DNA of 64,000 bases from Wuchereria bancrofti (taxonomy: Eukaryota; Nematoda; Chromadorea; Rhabditida; Onchocercidae), in contig SSBO01000001.1 in assembly GCA_005281725.1 (NCBI GenBank), positions 10,913,776 to 10,977,775 of the forward strand. The letters run 5' to 3'. The notes under the pieces are model-generated. The model did no database searches and was not told the origin of the DNA. It was given only the letters and a program-made list of their open reading frames with translations. Position numbers and translations under genes: made by a program. This document shows, piece after piece, positions 20,739-34,830 of the stretch. Position 1 is the stretch's first letter; the number at the start of each line of letters is the position of its first letter.

Positions 20739-23700
20739 TTATACTTCCAACCTGAATGAGTCATTAAATAATGAATGTTGACTCTGACCATGAGGATTTA
20801 CATGCCTAGTGCTTCTTTCGCTCATTTCCATTTCAGTCATAGATTGACATTCCTGAAACAATGTACTATGTCCATTCAACATTGCTTCATTTGAGAAACA
20901 AGCTGAACCACTGCTACCATTTCGAGCATTATCCAATCTTTCATCACCTCCTGTATTCCGTTCTTTAGTATGAACTGATCTCGTAAAACTCGGCTCTAAG
21001 CCGTTTGATAACGATATGCTGTAATTATGTTTTATAATTTTACATTTTCATAGTTAATTTAAAATATTCAGCCGGTTAATTTTAGACAAGTACAGAGTCT
21101 TTCATTCTACATTTTCTTTAATATTTCAATTAAAAAAAAAAAATATATTGATACTTTGTTTCCTGAGGTTCATAACCTCTGCTTGATTCTGTATTAGAAC
21201 CTAAATCTCCATGTTCCACATGATCTGCTTCTACTGCACTCAATTCCGCATCACTGAAAAAAAATAAAATAAAAAAAAAAAAGTATTTGAAAAACATAGT
21301 ATGAACCATTTGAATAATATAAACGAATATAAACCTGGAAATTTCGTCGTTATGTTGCAATTGTCTCAATAACATTCCAATATTATTAAGTTTTAGTGGA
21401 GCTGGAGCCATTCTATTGTTGACTGAAGTTTGCGATGAAGTTGGACTTAATTCAACACTTGCACCTGATACACCTTCAACATAACGTGCCCCATAGCGTC
21501 CTATTGCTTCAAAAAAAAAGAAAAAAATAGCTCGTCAGAGTAATTTTAAACTTTTCCAAATATAATGATGACAATAAAAACAATCAATAAGACATCTACA
21601 ACTTTTTAACATGTTTATAAGTTTATTTTAACAGATAATGTTGAAATATGCATAGGATACAATATGCAATAATTTAATCACTAATTTCATATTTATATGC
21701 CATCAATAAAAAAACTAACCAATTTCAGAATCTGTCGCATAACCGCTTCGATTTCGTTCAGAACGTGATGGAAGCGCCACAGATGAACAACGTATTGTTG
21801 GCGAGGAACCAATCATTTCAGGACATGTCTCATGATACAATACACCGTCACAATAATAATTATGATTACCAGGTGCATCTCTTTTTAATAAAGTTGTTGT
21901 TGTACCTAAGAAATGAACTTTGATTCATTATTGTTGCATATGTATCATTGAACAGTGAGATTTTTTTTTTTAATTAATATTTAAAATATTATTTAATATT
22001 GATTTTTTTGATAAATTATACCATTTAGCATTGTTGTAACAATATCCTCTCTTGGATCATATTCCATACAGTTTCTATTCACTAATAAAGCTCCGTTATT
22101 TTCATGATTTACACTTCCAGATTCACGTGATTTCACAGATGCACTATCACGTTCATCATTTGCCTCATTGATCCTTTGTAATGCATCATAAACATGTTTG
22201 TCTTTTTTTCTTTTCCTTTTTTCTTCACTAAAAATCATACTATTATCAAAAAAAAAAAAATAAATAAATAAATAAAAGTGATAATTTAAAATGTTACTTT
22301 CAATAAGTAAAAAAAAAAATCTTCTCAAATCTATGAATTGCAAAGAAAGGAAGCTAACCGATAGCTTGGCATACTACCAAATTTTATCGCTCGTTGTGTA
22401 TTTTCTGGAAGACTTTCGTTTAATTTTTCATCTGCTGGTGAAGAAAATTCAATTTCACTTTGTCGTCTAAAAACAAAACAAAAAAAATTGTTTTTTTTTT
22501 TTTTGATTATTGAACAGCAAAGATTACTGATCTTTAAAAAAAAAAGAAACTTACCGGTAGCAAAATAAGAGACAAATTAAAAGTAGCAGAAGCAATATGC
22601 CAACAACAAGAAGAATAATAAGTAGAGTTGTAGTATTCAACGTATGACCAGCTAAAATCAAAAATGAATTAAGAGATATAAATTGAAATATTGAAAAACT
22701 TACTATTGATTGAAAAAATCTACTTAAATTTAGAATAGAATCCTAACTGCTCAATACACCAGAAGATTTCAGGTATGCACTAAAGTAAATACACACAAAT
22801 TGCACTATATGATGTATTGATTTAAATTTGATAAATTTCAAAATCAAAAAAAAAAAAAAATTCGAAATCCTGTAGCACTAGTAATTGTCGCATTTATTAG
22901 TTACAATAAAATAAATTTAATGAGAATAAACTGGAAAATTTACTATAGTACGTGATAAAAAAAGAATTAAAATTAATTTTCGATCGAACTAATCGCATTA
23001 GCAAGTCATAATGTTTGCTAAAATCACAGAATAAGAAATGAAATAATTTACCTGCAAATGATGGAATGAAAATATCACTGAAATGTTGAATATTTGATGG
23101 CTCAGTAGTTGTAGAATGTGTAATATTTGTTTTGGTATCACAAGCTGTACCCATCCAACCATTATAACATAAACATCGTCGTGTAGTTGTACAATCCTAA
23201 GATTATCAAAATCAATTTTTCTAGATTATTGTTAATTGAAAGAAAAAAAAGAAATGCATAGTTTATATTCAAAATTTAAATTAAGAAATTTGAATGATCT
23301 TTTTGATAAATAATTATAATTTAAGTAGAGAAAATCTACAAAATTTACCCCATGTCCCGAACATTGATAAGCAAGATTATTGCTTGGACAGTGAACAGGT
23401 GGTGAAACTTGAATAAGTGGTGAACAAATTCCTTGAACACAAACTTTTCCGGAACCACAACTGCTTCCGTCCATAACCATACCAATATCAAGATTTGTAA
23501 TCACTCTAAACAAATATTTACTGAATATTAAAAATGAATATTTTTGGAGCATTAGCTTTATTCTTATTTTACAAATAACACTTTTTTTTTTTTAGAAAAA
23601 AACTTTTTTGCCTTTCGTATTTTTTTAAACAAAGAATATTAACAAAAATTGAAAGTAGTAATATTACTTTCTTTATTATATATCCGAAAACGAGATCTTT

Positions 23701-26700
23701 TAAAAAAAAAGAAAATATTGAGATAATCTATTTTTTGAGTAATTAGTTCAATTTTGATAAATTTTTAAAATTTTTAAAAGATTGAAAATATCTTTGAAAT
23801 TATAACCAGTCATCACATACTTGCATTGTATTTGTTTGGTTTCATGTAGGAATTGAAGATTAAATGAATTAAACTTCAAATCCAATGGAGTTTGAAAACC
23901 TCCTCGACAATGTAATGTTCCACAATGTACATTTTCCACTGCACATTTCCTAAACATTCCATCACGATCTGTGCCACAATTTCCATATTCAAGACCAAGT
24001 CCATTACGTTCATAACAATGTTCATCTGCTGTTGCTGCATCTAAAAATACTCATTTTCACTTTTTAACTTTTTTAAATAAACAATATTTATTAATTTTTC
24101 AAATTCTAGACAATGTTTAATTAAATGAAGCAATTTCATAATTCATGCTGACAATTTCTTTTTAAAAAAAATAAAGAAAGATATCATCTAATAAATAAGT
24201 GATACTAGTAATTTAATTTCTTTAAATTCATTTAAATATTTTAAATTTCTTGTTCAAATTTTCATTCCCATCTTTTCTTTGAAGACAAGAAGAAGAAATA
24301 TTTACCTGAACCCCAAAGATCGCGACATTGCTGCTCAACATCTGAACAGTTACCTTTCCAGCATTGTCCACTAATACCACATATAGTACCATCAATTAAA
24401 TATCCATCTTCTGGACAATCACCATCATCACCTGTACATATCTCCGCAACATCACATACAGATCTTGCCGGTCTACATACATGTCCTGTTGGCCGTAACT
24501 ATAATATATTTAATAAATTTCTTTCTAAAAATAAAAAAAAAAAAAAATATTTACATAATCTCAAAATTTAGCAATATGTGAACGTAAATCTACCATAACA
24601 AAATTAGTCATGCCATTCTAAGCAGATGGTTCTATGCATAATTTGCATAATTTCATGTTGCATATTAATTTCCATATTAACATCTGTTTGAAGAAGATTA
24701 TGATGTCAACTATTGAACCAATTACTTAATAAGTGTATAATAAGTGTATTAGATTATTAATTGTTAAAATAAAAATTTTGAAAAATTATTAAATGAAAAG
24801 CTTACTTGACAACGATGACAACATGCTTGATGAGATGCGCAATGAGCATGAGCTCGAAGTGTACATGTCAATGGATCACAACATGGATCAAAGCATTGAT
24901 CCCGCATTCCACAATCACATTCCTCCTCACCATCAATAATACCATTACCACACTGTTGCAATGTTGATGCCTATTAAAATTATCACAAATTAAAAAAATT
25001 ATCACAAATTAAAAAAAAAAAAAATGCTAAACAATCATTTTTTAAATGTAAAAAAGAGTAGCGAAATTTCGTAATAAGATAATAAACTAACAAACAATTT
25101 TATCTTTTGTCTCTTTTCTTTTTCCTTAACTCTATGTCTTTGTACTGTTCGAAATTTTTAATCATTTGTTTAAAATAATCAACAAAATTATCTAATGATA
25201 AATTGCAAAAAGCTAAACATCTTTCTCATAGTTAATATATTAAGCAGAAGAGTAAACTATTTTAACAAGTAGAAAAATGAATTAAATTAATTACAATTTT
25301 AAAAAATGTTTGTAATATAGCTAATATAATTCTACAATAAAACAATAAATGTTTACTTGCAATGGTTTATTCAATAAGCATTGCAAATGACCAGACTGTA
25401 ATACGCTATGCATCCTTGCAATACTGCATTTCGAAAATTGCCACAAAAATGGTGATCCAATATTCCTGAAAATAACTTCTCAAAATTAATGATTGCATAT
25501 ATTACAATAAATTTTTTATTTTATCTTTAAATCTTTTATTTTACTCCATTTTTCAGCATATTTATTTATGTCATTTATTGTTTTCAAAAAAAAAAAATTT
25601 TTTTCCTTTTCATTTATCATTTACTTATCGTATTTCAAATATCCCACGAATTTTGCTTCATTATACTGCTCTACTGTCAACAAGAGATCCGAAGCTAATA
25701 TTCATTAATTTATTTTCTCACAAACACTGATTTAATATTACTTTCATCACATTCATTAGTTACCTTCTCAATTATAACCAATGGTATAGTTTTGTTGTCT
25801 TTATAATATATCTCAAATACTTGATGATTCTTTTCCAATTTAATTTTATCTCTCATTTCAAATCTTTTCCTTTATTTGAAAAATCTGTCATCTCACAATT
25901 TCAATGAAAAATTTTTACAACAGCTTCATTTCATGACAATTCAACCATCACCAGTCAACAAACAATCTTTAAGAACTAGCTGTCAGATAGCAGCAATGAG
26001 CTGTCGTAATCTGATGAATCGTCCTTTATGATACATAAGATAGCCATTAAAGATTTTCTTATCTGATTGAAGTAATCTCTTGGGATATAGGATATATCCC
26101 ATATTATTCAATTCGTAATGGTCACTAAAAATAGATGGGCACATTTATACACCCATCATAAATTATGCATATGCAGATTTATCACCCATCTTCCAAATTC
26201 TAATTTTTGCTCATTGAATAGGATGCATATTGACTCATCAAATGAAAGATTTTATCAACTAGAGAAGAATTTCTTTTTTTTTTTTTTTTTCCCAAATCTT
26301 TTCACATTATTCAAAGTTTGGATTACTGTAGAAGTAAGTGAGAATAAGGAACATTTGAAAAGTTTTATGTGAGAAACAAACAAGAAATTCAATTATTTGA
26401 ACAAATTTCAGGTGTAATTTTTTTTTTTTGCTACTAATCAATCAGATATTAGTTAATTAGTTATTTTAGTTAGACTTACCCTGCTTGCTTATGCATAATG
26501 CAGTTATTCATGAAATCGCATGAGCAATCTGGAGAATCATGATCCATTCCCATAATGTGAGCCAGATTATGAGCAATTAACTGACCCGTATCATGTGCTG
26601 TATACGTATCCACAGCCTAAAAGTTAATTTCAATAATATTATTTCTTAACAGCAATTAAACTTGCTATAAATTAACAAAAAATAAAAAATAAAGATAAAA

Positions 26701-29700
26701 AAATAAAAATAAAGAAAGAGATAGCTACAATTCGAAATTTAATTTTAAAAATTTTACCATAACTAAACCAGTTGCACGCGGTGAACAAATACTTCCAGAA
26801 GTGCTCGTCATTACTTCATCTTTGACAAATTTTGTTGATGTAAACATCAGTGAAGAATCTTTGACTAAAGATAATGAATACTGATACACATATATAACAA
26901 TGCAACAGTTAATTTTTAAAAAATCATTCACAAAAGAAATAAATTAAATTACATCCTATTCAAATTTAAGTTTGTTTTTGAATTTTAAGATATTCACGTA
27001 TTATTTTGATTGAAAATGTTCTATATTAGAATTGAAGAAACTAACCAATATGATAAACATGATCAGTAACATACTCCACAACATTGCTTAATGTCCTCTC
27101 AATATCTTCATGATAATCAATTCGTGATTTATCCATCCATTCTTCCAAATAAACAATACTCAATCGAATATTTAAATCACGTGAAAACATCTGTAAAAAA
27201 AAAAAATAGCAATTACAAATGAATAAAAGGTAGAATATCTCTAATTAATATATTTTTAGAATCAGGTAAATAGTATGCAGGATTGGATATTAATAAAAAG
27301 CATATTAATTAATTAAAACAACGAAAGAAACTTTCTTGCTCTATAGAAGAGAAGCAATTGTCATAGCTTTTAAAAGTTGAAAGATATGTGTGGTGTCTTT
27401 TCTTCTTTCTCTTAATCCCTAATAAATTTGATAATCGTAGACGAAAGAAGTGAAAACTTGAGAATTTCAAAGTCGGTGGCTTCAAAGACTGATGATTCTA
27501 ACTGCTTTACAATAATTGAGAAAATGAATAAATTAACAGTGCGGCAAAAAAGAAGCAAAAAATGAAAAAGGACAATTAACCCTATAGAATGAAATGGAAT
27601 AGAGCTGTAAGTCCCTATTAAAAAAAAAAAAACACATGAAAAAAAAAAAAAGGAGAATCAAAGAATGGATGAGAAAGAGAAGAGCAAAAAGGAAGGAAAA
27701 GAGTCCTTTCAAGATACCGCTTTAAATTAGTGAGAAATTGTCTGATGGATGACTGAACAGATGGTCATTTCCTCTCAAATATACACCAAAGTTGGAAAAT
27801 TTATCTTACAAATTATTTTTGCATATATATATATCATATAATAATTATAATAATAGTAATAACAATATAAAAGTAATAAAAATAATGATGATAATAATAG
27901 TAAAAGAAATAACTTTTTTTTTTTTACTCTAATTTTCAAATCAAAACAATGATAATATACAACAAGTGATTTAACTAGTGAAGTACTCATTAAGAGAGTT
28001 GTACAATTTGCTCATTTTAAAGTATTAATTTAATCCACATTAATAGGAAAAATTTTGCTAGTATTACGATAATTGAATGAGACTGATAATTAGCATCGAA
28101 CAGAGTAACCTTCTGTGCAGAAACTAATTTCGAATTTTATTGTAACACCACATGTGCAAATTCATTTGTTATTAACAATCATTAAACGATAATTAAACTG
28201 CGACATAAACATAAATTTATTTAATTTATTTAATGATTATCATATTTAAAAAAGTATCATGAAAGTATGCTTTAATCCAATTAGTTTTCTCATTAATGTC
28301 CGATTTGGACAAAAAAAAAAAAAAAAAATAAGAGAAAAAAAAACTTCCGCATGTTTTTAAAATATAAATTTAGATGTCATCTCTTGCAAAAAATCTCTAA
28401 GAGGAAAAATTTTCAATCAGTCACAAATTTCATTTGTCAATTACTTCCTGTCAATCTAACAAATAAGAGGTGGCACTTAAATTTTATAGATATATAGATC
28501 ATTGATCATTGGCAACATGGTAAATCCGTAATTGTTGAAAACTTACATAGTCAGCTATATTGATAGCTTCTAGCATAAATGCAGTTCCCTCTTCTTCGTT
28601 TAAATCATGTTTTTTCATCTGCAACATATTTGTAGTAACTTTATTTAAATTTTTCATAAACTTTCTACTTAAAAACAGCTTACTTAATAGAGAAAGAAAT
28701 AAAACATAAAATGACCATAAAAACTTACAAAAGAGTAATCTGCAATTACAGCTAATTCGACGAATTTTGTTTGTTTCGTAACGTCACGTTTCGAAAACTA
28801 AAACATTGTTGAAATTAAAATAAATTTAAGTAACAATCATCTAATCCAAGAAAAAAAAAACAAAAACAAAATACAAAGCTCATTTTATCTTGAAATTTCA
28901 AAAACATAAAAAATTCAAAAAAAAAAACTTTAAAAAGAAAAAAAAACCTTTTGAAATTGTTTTGAACCTTCTCCAACTTGACTACCACATGAAGCAGATT
29001 GAGACCATTTTGTTCGATATAACACATGTGGATGACGACGACCTCGATCACCACCATCTAAAGGCCATATGCCATAAGCTGAACCATTATCGAAAGCAAT
29101 TACACCACTGAAATTTCAAAAAAAAAATTGTTGTTGAAATTTTTGCAACAATGACACTAAATTCTTCCTTCCTTTTTCTTTTCCCTACTTCTCTTCTTTC
29201 TACATAGTAAAAATTTCACTCCAAAACAAAAAAATAATCCGTAAAATATTTTTAAAATATAAACTTTTTAAAAGTTTAATGCTTTATACAATACAATAAT
29301 AGAAATTTTACCGCAAGCCATTACATGTTGATAATGCCACAAATGATGTTTCTTCACCATTTACAGTGCCCTGATAATAGCAATTTTCAATTCGTCTATT
29401 GATTGCAACCTTTTCATTATTATCAAGCTGAAAAAACAACAATTTATAATTTTTTCAGATATTGATTACGAAATTCCCTCAATGATTTTTAAATTTAATT
29501 TTGATTTTACAATCTAAATAATAAGAATTTAAAATATAGAATAAAAATATTCGCTGAATCAGCAAGCAATGCTATTTTTAGTAAAACCACAGCTTTTTTT
29601 TTTTAATCTTTTGCAATTTTTTGCATTTTCTCTCTATCTTTTCCTTATAGTCTATAATTTATTAAAGTTAACAATTTTTGTTTTAGGACTGAATATTTCA

Positions 29701-30843
29701 ATTTCAATTATAAACATATCTTTGCTAGGAATGCTTGCACTGTAAATGATTAGTGCTTAAAGAAAAAAAAAAGAAAACAAACAAACAAACTGTTTATGTT
29801 TAGCAATTAACATTGAAAAAAAAAAGCAAAGATTAATTAAAAGAATTTAAATAAGCGTAATTATGCATTTCAATTGATTGTAATGTATTACACATTTCAG
29901 AATAATGAAAAAATTAGAGTGAATAGAACATTCAACAAGTCATCTATCATTGAAGAAGATGAATATATCGCTTTACAATTACTTTAAAAAAAAAAAGAAA
30001 AAAAAAAGTGATAGTAGGATTTGCTTTGAACTTACTTTCCGAAAATCAGTTCCATTGATGAATAGCAATTCATTAAGACCCAGTAGTAGTTTTAAACGAT
30101 TCACAACAGTACTACGAATAACAATAGTAACTTGTTTATAATGAACACTTCCATTTAAATAATGATTCCTGAAAATAGCATTTTGCATTCATTTCATATC
30201 ATAAATACAAAAAAAGCAAAATGTAAAATTGAATAATAAAATATTCAGCTAAGAAAAAATAAAAACTGACCTAGTATCAATACCGATACGATCATTCTTA
30301 TCTCGAATTTGAAATGGATGAACTACCTCAAATTCACCTTCTGCAAGTCTATTAATAAAATCCTTATTGGTAGCAAGATGTCGAAGTTGATCTACAAAGA
30401 TAGAAATTTATTATACAAAAAAAAAAAAAAAAGAAAAAAGAAGAAGAGAAAAAATTAGAACAAAAATATCCGATAGATTGATTTTTAAAACGGAAAAACT
30501 ACTATGAATTACTGATAATTTGAATTAAAATGATAAAAAACGTAATATTCCAATGAATTTCAATTAAATTTAATATTTGTACTTTAGTTAACTTATACAC
30601 TAATCATTAATAGAAATTAGCTAAATACTTGTAGAATTTAACAAAATTCTAGCAAAAAAAAAATATGGATATCCTTCAGACATTATTCTATTAATTGAAT
30701 ACTTTTTTAAAATGCTTCTAATATTGACAGAAAAACAAAAAACAAAAGCAAAAAAAAAACAAACCTTTCGAACCAGCAACTATGAAATTAGCACAAAATA
30801 TTATTATAAAAAAGAAACAATAGTATATCTTCAGAAACATCAT
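20739..30843 (-). CDS. unc-71: transmembrane ADAM with inactivated metalloprotease (UNC-71/ADM-1-like)
   Basis: Twenty-three exons in consistent phase give 1091 aa: 30843-30765, 30391-30271, 30168-30036, 29427-29312, 29107-28948, 28797-28729, 28618-28547, 27190-27046, 26864-26758, 26616-26480, 25465-25357, 24970-24806, 24498-24306, 24040-23821, 23505-23349, 23196-23052, 22651-22555, 22466-22359, 22227-22022, 21905-21720, 21506-21335, 21253-21155, 21018-20739. Domains: signal peptide (1-24); prodomain with CYYQG and ALSTCNGL; a cysteine-switch-like SASCGS; metalloprotease from about 215; disintegrin (CGNGIIDGEEECDCG..., about 420-490); Cys-rich region; EGF-like module (CSGHGDCTTTRRCLCYNGW); one membrane helix (about 718-741); 350-residue cytosolic tail. 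The zinc site reads HNLAHIMGMDH (350-360): all three zinc histidines are kept but the catalytic Glu is Asn351. Adhesive or signalling roles are therefore expected rather than proteolysis. C. elegans UNC-71, needed for axon guidance and sex-myoblast migration, is to my recollection also predicted inactive. Orthology is likely but not proven here. Confidence 0.9.
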
Positions 30844-31913
30844 AATATAATTCAGTTGAGAATTTCATAAACAATCGACAAATTTGATAGCTTATATGGA
30901 TATACTGATCCAGCATCGCTTTTCATAAAACATAAAAGATCATTCGTTTTGTTTTTTTCTTTTCATTCATATTTCACAGCAACTGAAACATTTCACATTT
31001 TAGAAAGGATAATTATTAAAAGATAACAGATCTGCAAACTTATTTAATTACTACTTAAGAGACTAAAAGCAAATTAATTTTTGAAATTTAATGAATTAAT
31101 TCTAAAAAATTTTTTCTAACATCTATAGCTAAATGAAATATCTAACAATATCAAAAGAGTTTTGGTCATAGATCCAGAAATCATATATGATTTATAATCA
31201 ATGATTGAATAATACAAGTGTAATATCAGTAAAATAAAGTAATTAATTAAGTTAGAAGAAATGATATTATAAACATTAAAATATAACCACTCATTAGAGT
31301 TTAACTTTTGTGAAGCAAAAAAAAAAAGTGTCTAGATATATTGTATTTCAAACATTTTAGTAAATGAAATCAGTATTAAATCTGAAAGGATGACTTTTTT
31401 TTTTTTTTTTTTTTTGGTGAGCAATCATGTTATAAATAAAATTATACTATTTTAATAATATTGATGAAATGAGGCTTATCTAATTATTACTTAAGACTAA
31501 AAATTAACTAATTTTTAAATACCTCTTTCAAAAATAATACGATTTCATTTTTTTTTTCTTTTTAAATTCTTAACTAACGTTTATGCAATTTAGAAAAACT
31601 GAAAAGAATGTTGGAATGTAAGTACTTAAGAAGTCTTCCTTCTTTAAAGTTTTTTTTTTTTTAGAAAAAAAACATTTTAAAAAATGATTAAGTGAAGGAA
31701 TTTTGTATATAAAAAGATGCCAAATACAATGAAAGTTCAAAAAATTATAATAGACATAGAAGAGAGAAAAAAAAAGAAACAAATGTTTAGATTTAAAAAT
31801 GTTCACTAACCAGAAAAAAAAAAAAACATACTGCTAAACTTTTAAATTCACTTATTTAATATTTGAATTCAAATAAATTGCAGTGAAGAAGATATGACTG
31901 TAAATATAAACGA

Positions 31914-32150
31914 AATTACAATTCGAATAACTTTTTTTTCAAAAAAAAAAAAAAAAAATATGAATCACATAGCAGACATATACATTATTAGCCTTATTGA
32001 AGTTGAAATTGAAATTTAATTTGAAAGATTAACTGCTAAACTATTCCAAAAATTACAATTCGAATAACTTTTTTTTTCAAAAAAAAAAAAAAAATATGAA
32101 TCACATAGCAGACAGATACATTATTAGCCTTATTGAAGTTGAAATTGAAT
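31914..32150. repeat. direct tandem duplication of about 136 bp period
   Basis: The block AATTACAATTCGAATAAC, then T and A runs, then TGAATCACATAGCAGACA and TACATTATTAGCCTTATTGA, then GTTGAAATTGAA occurs twice. It begins at about 31914 and about 32050, nearly identical apart from A-run length and a few bases. It lies upstream of the ADAM gene. Confidence 0.9.
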
Positions 32151-33388
32151 TTGAATAGATTACAATGAAGGAATGAAAAGTAGAAAGCGTTCATTATGAC
32201 TCATCGTTTCATAATTCCAATAAGCTTTTCAAAGATTAAATAAAATGAAAATTTAGCATTAAACCCACATCCGATGCAATAAATAAGAGAATATTACATG
32301 TCCTACAATCATTAATGAATCATTAAAAATTCACATAGAAATTACATAACAACACTATTGTTTGTATAGTATATATTTTAGAAAGTGATGATTAATTGCA
32401 ATTTAAAATCATTCCTTTATAATCATTGACTTAGCATTTATTATCATACAAATATATCATATCACATCATATTCTAATGATAATTTAAGTCAAGTTAGCA
32501 AGTTAACTATTGATAAAAGTGTTAAAGAGAAAATGAGAAGTGATATTGTTAACAGTAAAAAATAACTTTTGCAAAAGAGAAATTATAATTAGCAGTGATG
32601 TTTGAAAAATATCAATATGATTCATCGATGAATTAAGCTAATATAAGCCGTATTCAATTGTATCAATAAAATAAATCCGCAAATAGTCTTAGTAAGAATG
32701 ATCATAGAGATTAATTCGAGAGCTAATTCGAGATAACATTTATTTACTTAAAAAGAAAAAGTAAATAAGTAGAACTGTAAATAAATGCAGGAAATTTGAG
32801 AATGTCTCTGTTTAAGTTTAATTCAACTTTATCATATTATTAGCTGTCTTCCTAATATTAATAAATTTTCTTACTATAAGAATTAATATCAAAGAATTAT
32901 ATGAAAAGAATTTCACTTTAGAAAATGACTTTTTGATAGGAATGAAATAATTTTTTTTTTTTAGACATAACTAATAAAGTTATGATGAAATGAAGAGAAT
33001 GTAATGAATTATAGTTGAATGAGAGAAATGTAATAATATTGAATTATACAGCAACTAACTAATTTATTTATTCTACTGAAAATTAATTAAAAAATGACGA
33101 AAAAAAAAATCAATCATTAAATTGAACAAATTAATGAGAATAATAGTGTAAGAAGAAAGAGAAGAAAAAGCTAGAAAGAGTGAAACTTTATCAGTGCTAA
33201 TTTTAGAGTGAAGGTCAATTAGAGTTGACCAGTTGGATGGAGTAAGGTCATCTGGTAAGCTAATAGACTACAAGGTGACACATCTCTACTATCGTCGTCC
33301 TACTACCTTGTTCAATAATATCACACAACTCTTCTCAACTACCATTATGTGTGAACAGATGGGATAACTGTGTATGAGTGAAGAAAAT

Positions 33389-33447
33389 GAGAGAGGAAAG
33401 GAGGGAGAGAGGGAAGGAGGGAAAGGAAGAGAGGAAGGAAAAGAAGG
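33389..33447. repeat. 59-base homopurine (GA-rich) tract
   Basis: This is an uninterrupted run of G and A on the plus strand (GAGAGGAAAGGAGGGAGAGA and onwards), about half G, in otherwise AT-rich upstream DNA. Such tracts can bind GAGA-type factors or form triplex DNA; function here is unknown. Confidence 0.9.
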
Positions 33448-34830
33448 TACATAGTTAAGTAGGTACGTCATACTACTTCATACATACTCTCTCTATGAAC
33501 AGAGAATGTGATTGACCACAGTGGGACATCAATGGGACACTACTCTTCACGTTGACATATTTCATTTGACATCTTCCAAAATTTAAATTCACCAATTATG
33601 CATATAGAATGAAATTGTGTTATTTATGCTGTTGTTACACCAGAAATATTACTTATTCATCTTTCAATCAAAATTAGTCATTCTTGACCAGTGACCATTT
33701 CAAATAAATATAATACAATACTTGATGCATATAAAAAGATTTCATTATTTTTCAAAAATTCTATATCAAATTAAATTTAGAGTTTTAAAATATAAAAAGG
33801 AAAAAAAAAAGGAAACGCACAATTTATCTCATTAATTAACAGATAAGTTCAAAAAAACAAACAAATAAACAATATCAAAGCAGAATTAATCGTAGGAAAT
33901 GATCGATACATACAAAGTAGTTACTATTCTCTCTTTTGATGTCATTATTATTAAAATAATGATAAAAGTATTATATCTTATATAGATTTGATATTTTTAC
34001 TCTATAAAATAAATCGTTCGTTTCTTCCGTAAATTTCAAAAAAAAAAAAAATTCATTAAATGTTCTATGTATTATCAACCATATCACTCCATCTGTTGTG
34101 GAAAAGAAACTATTGATTATTGTTAATTTAATTTGTATTTATTTTCTGGATGACAAAGAATGAAATGATAAAATAATAATAAATGATTCGTTTTATCTTC
34201 CTTGTTTATCATATAATGAACATACAATAATTTCAGCATTAATTTTATGACGAAAAAAGAGAGATAAATAATTTTTAAATTTTAGAATATTATCATTATT
34301 TCATTAATTAAGATCAATTAATTAAGGTTAGATTTCATTAATTAAATCTCATTAACTATTTATGTAGGAGTAAATTAGGAAATAAATCAAAAGAAACGAT
34401 AATGGCTGACAAATTGACTCACTGACTGCTAGCTCACTTTTTTTTTACAACCATTAGATATAGAGCAGAATTGCATTTCGAGACATTTGAAATGATGCAT
34501 TGGCTGCAATTAATAATTGTTACTTCTGAGAAATAGGGGGGGAGTTTGTTTTTATTGTTAAGGTTATACCATTTAAGATTAATTTCTTTTCCCGTGCGGT
34601 GGTGTCTTTTTGATATTTTAAAGACAAAGATGATAATAGATTTTAAGATTATCAATAATAATCAAAAATGTCATCGATTATCCTTTTACCTGTTAATAAG
34701 AGAAATATATTTTTAATTCTATAAGATAATTTGAAATTTGGTTGCTACAACTTCATTGTATTAATTTTTAATAATTTGATAGTATTTTCATCTTATTTAT
34801 CTTATTGAAAATATTTTTAGATTGGAAGAA

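Larger units (their letters stand above)
30844..34820. promoter_or_regulatory. shared upstream region of the divergent ADAM and COX5A genes
   Basis: This 4 kb lies between two divergently transcribed genes and contains no recognised exon. It holds a tandem duplication at 31914-32150 and a compositionally distinct segment at about 33170-33570 with a homopurine tract. It must contain the ADAM promoter and probably the COX5A one. The ADAM start has no splice acceptor close upstream, unlike the other genes, so ADAM may use an ordinary 5' UTR or further 5' exons. Confidence 0.5.
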
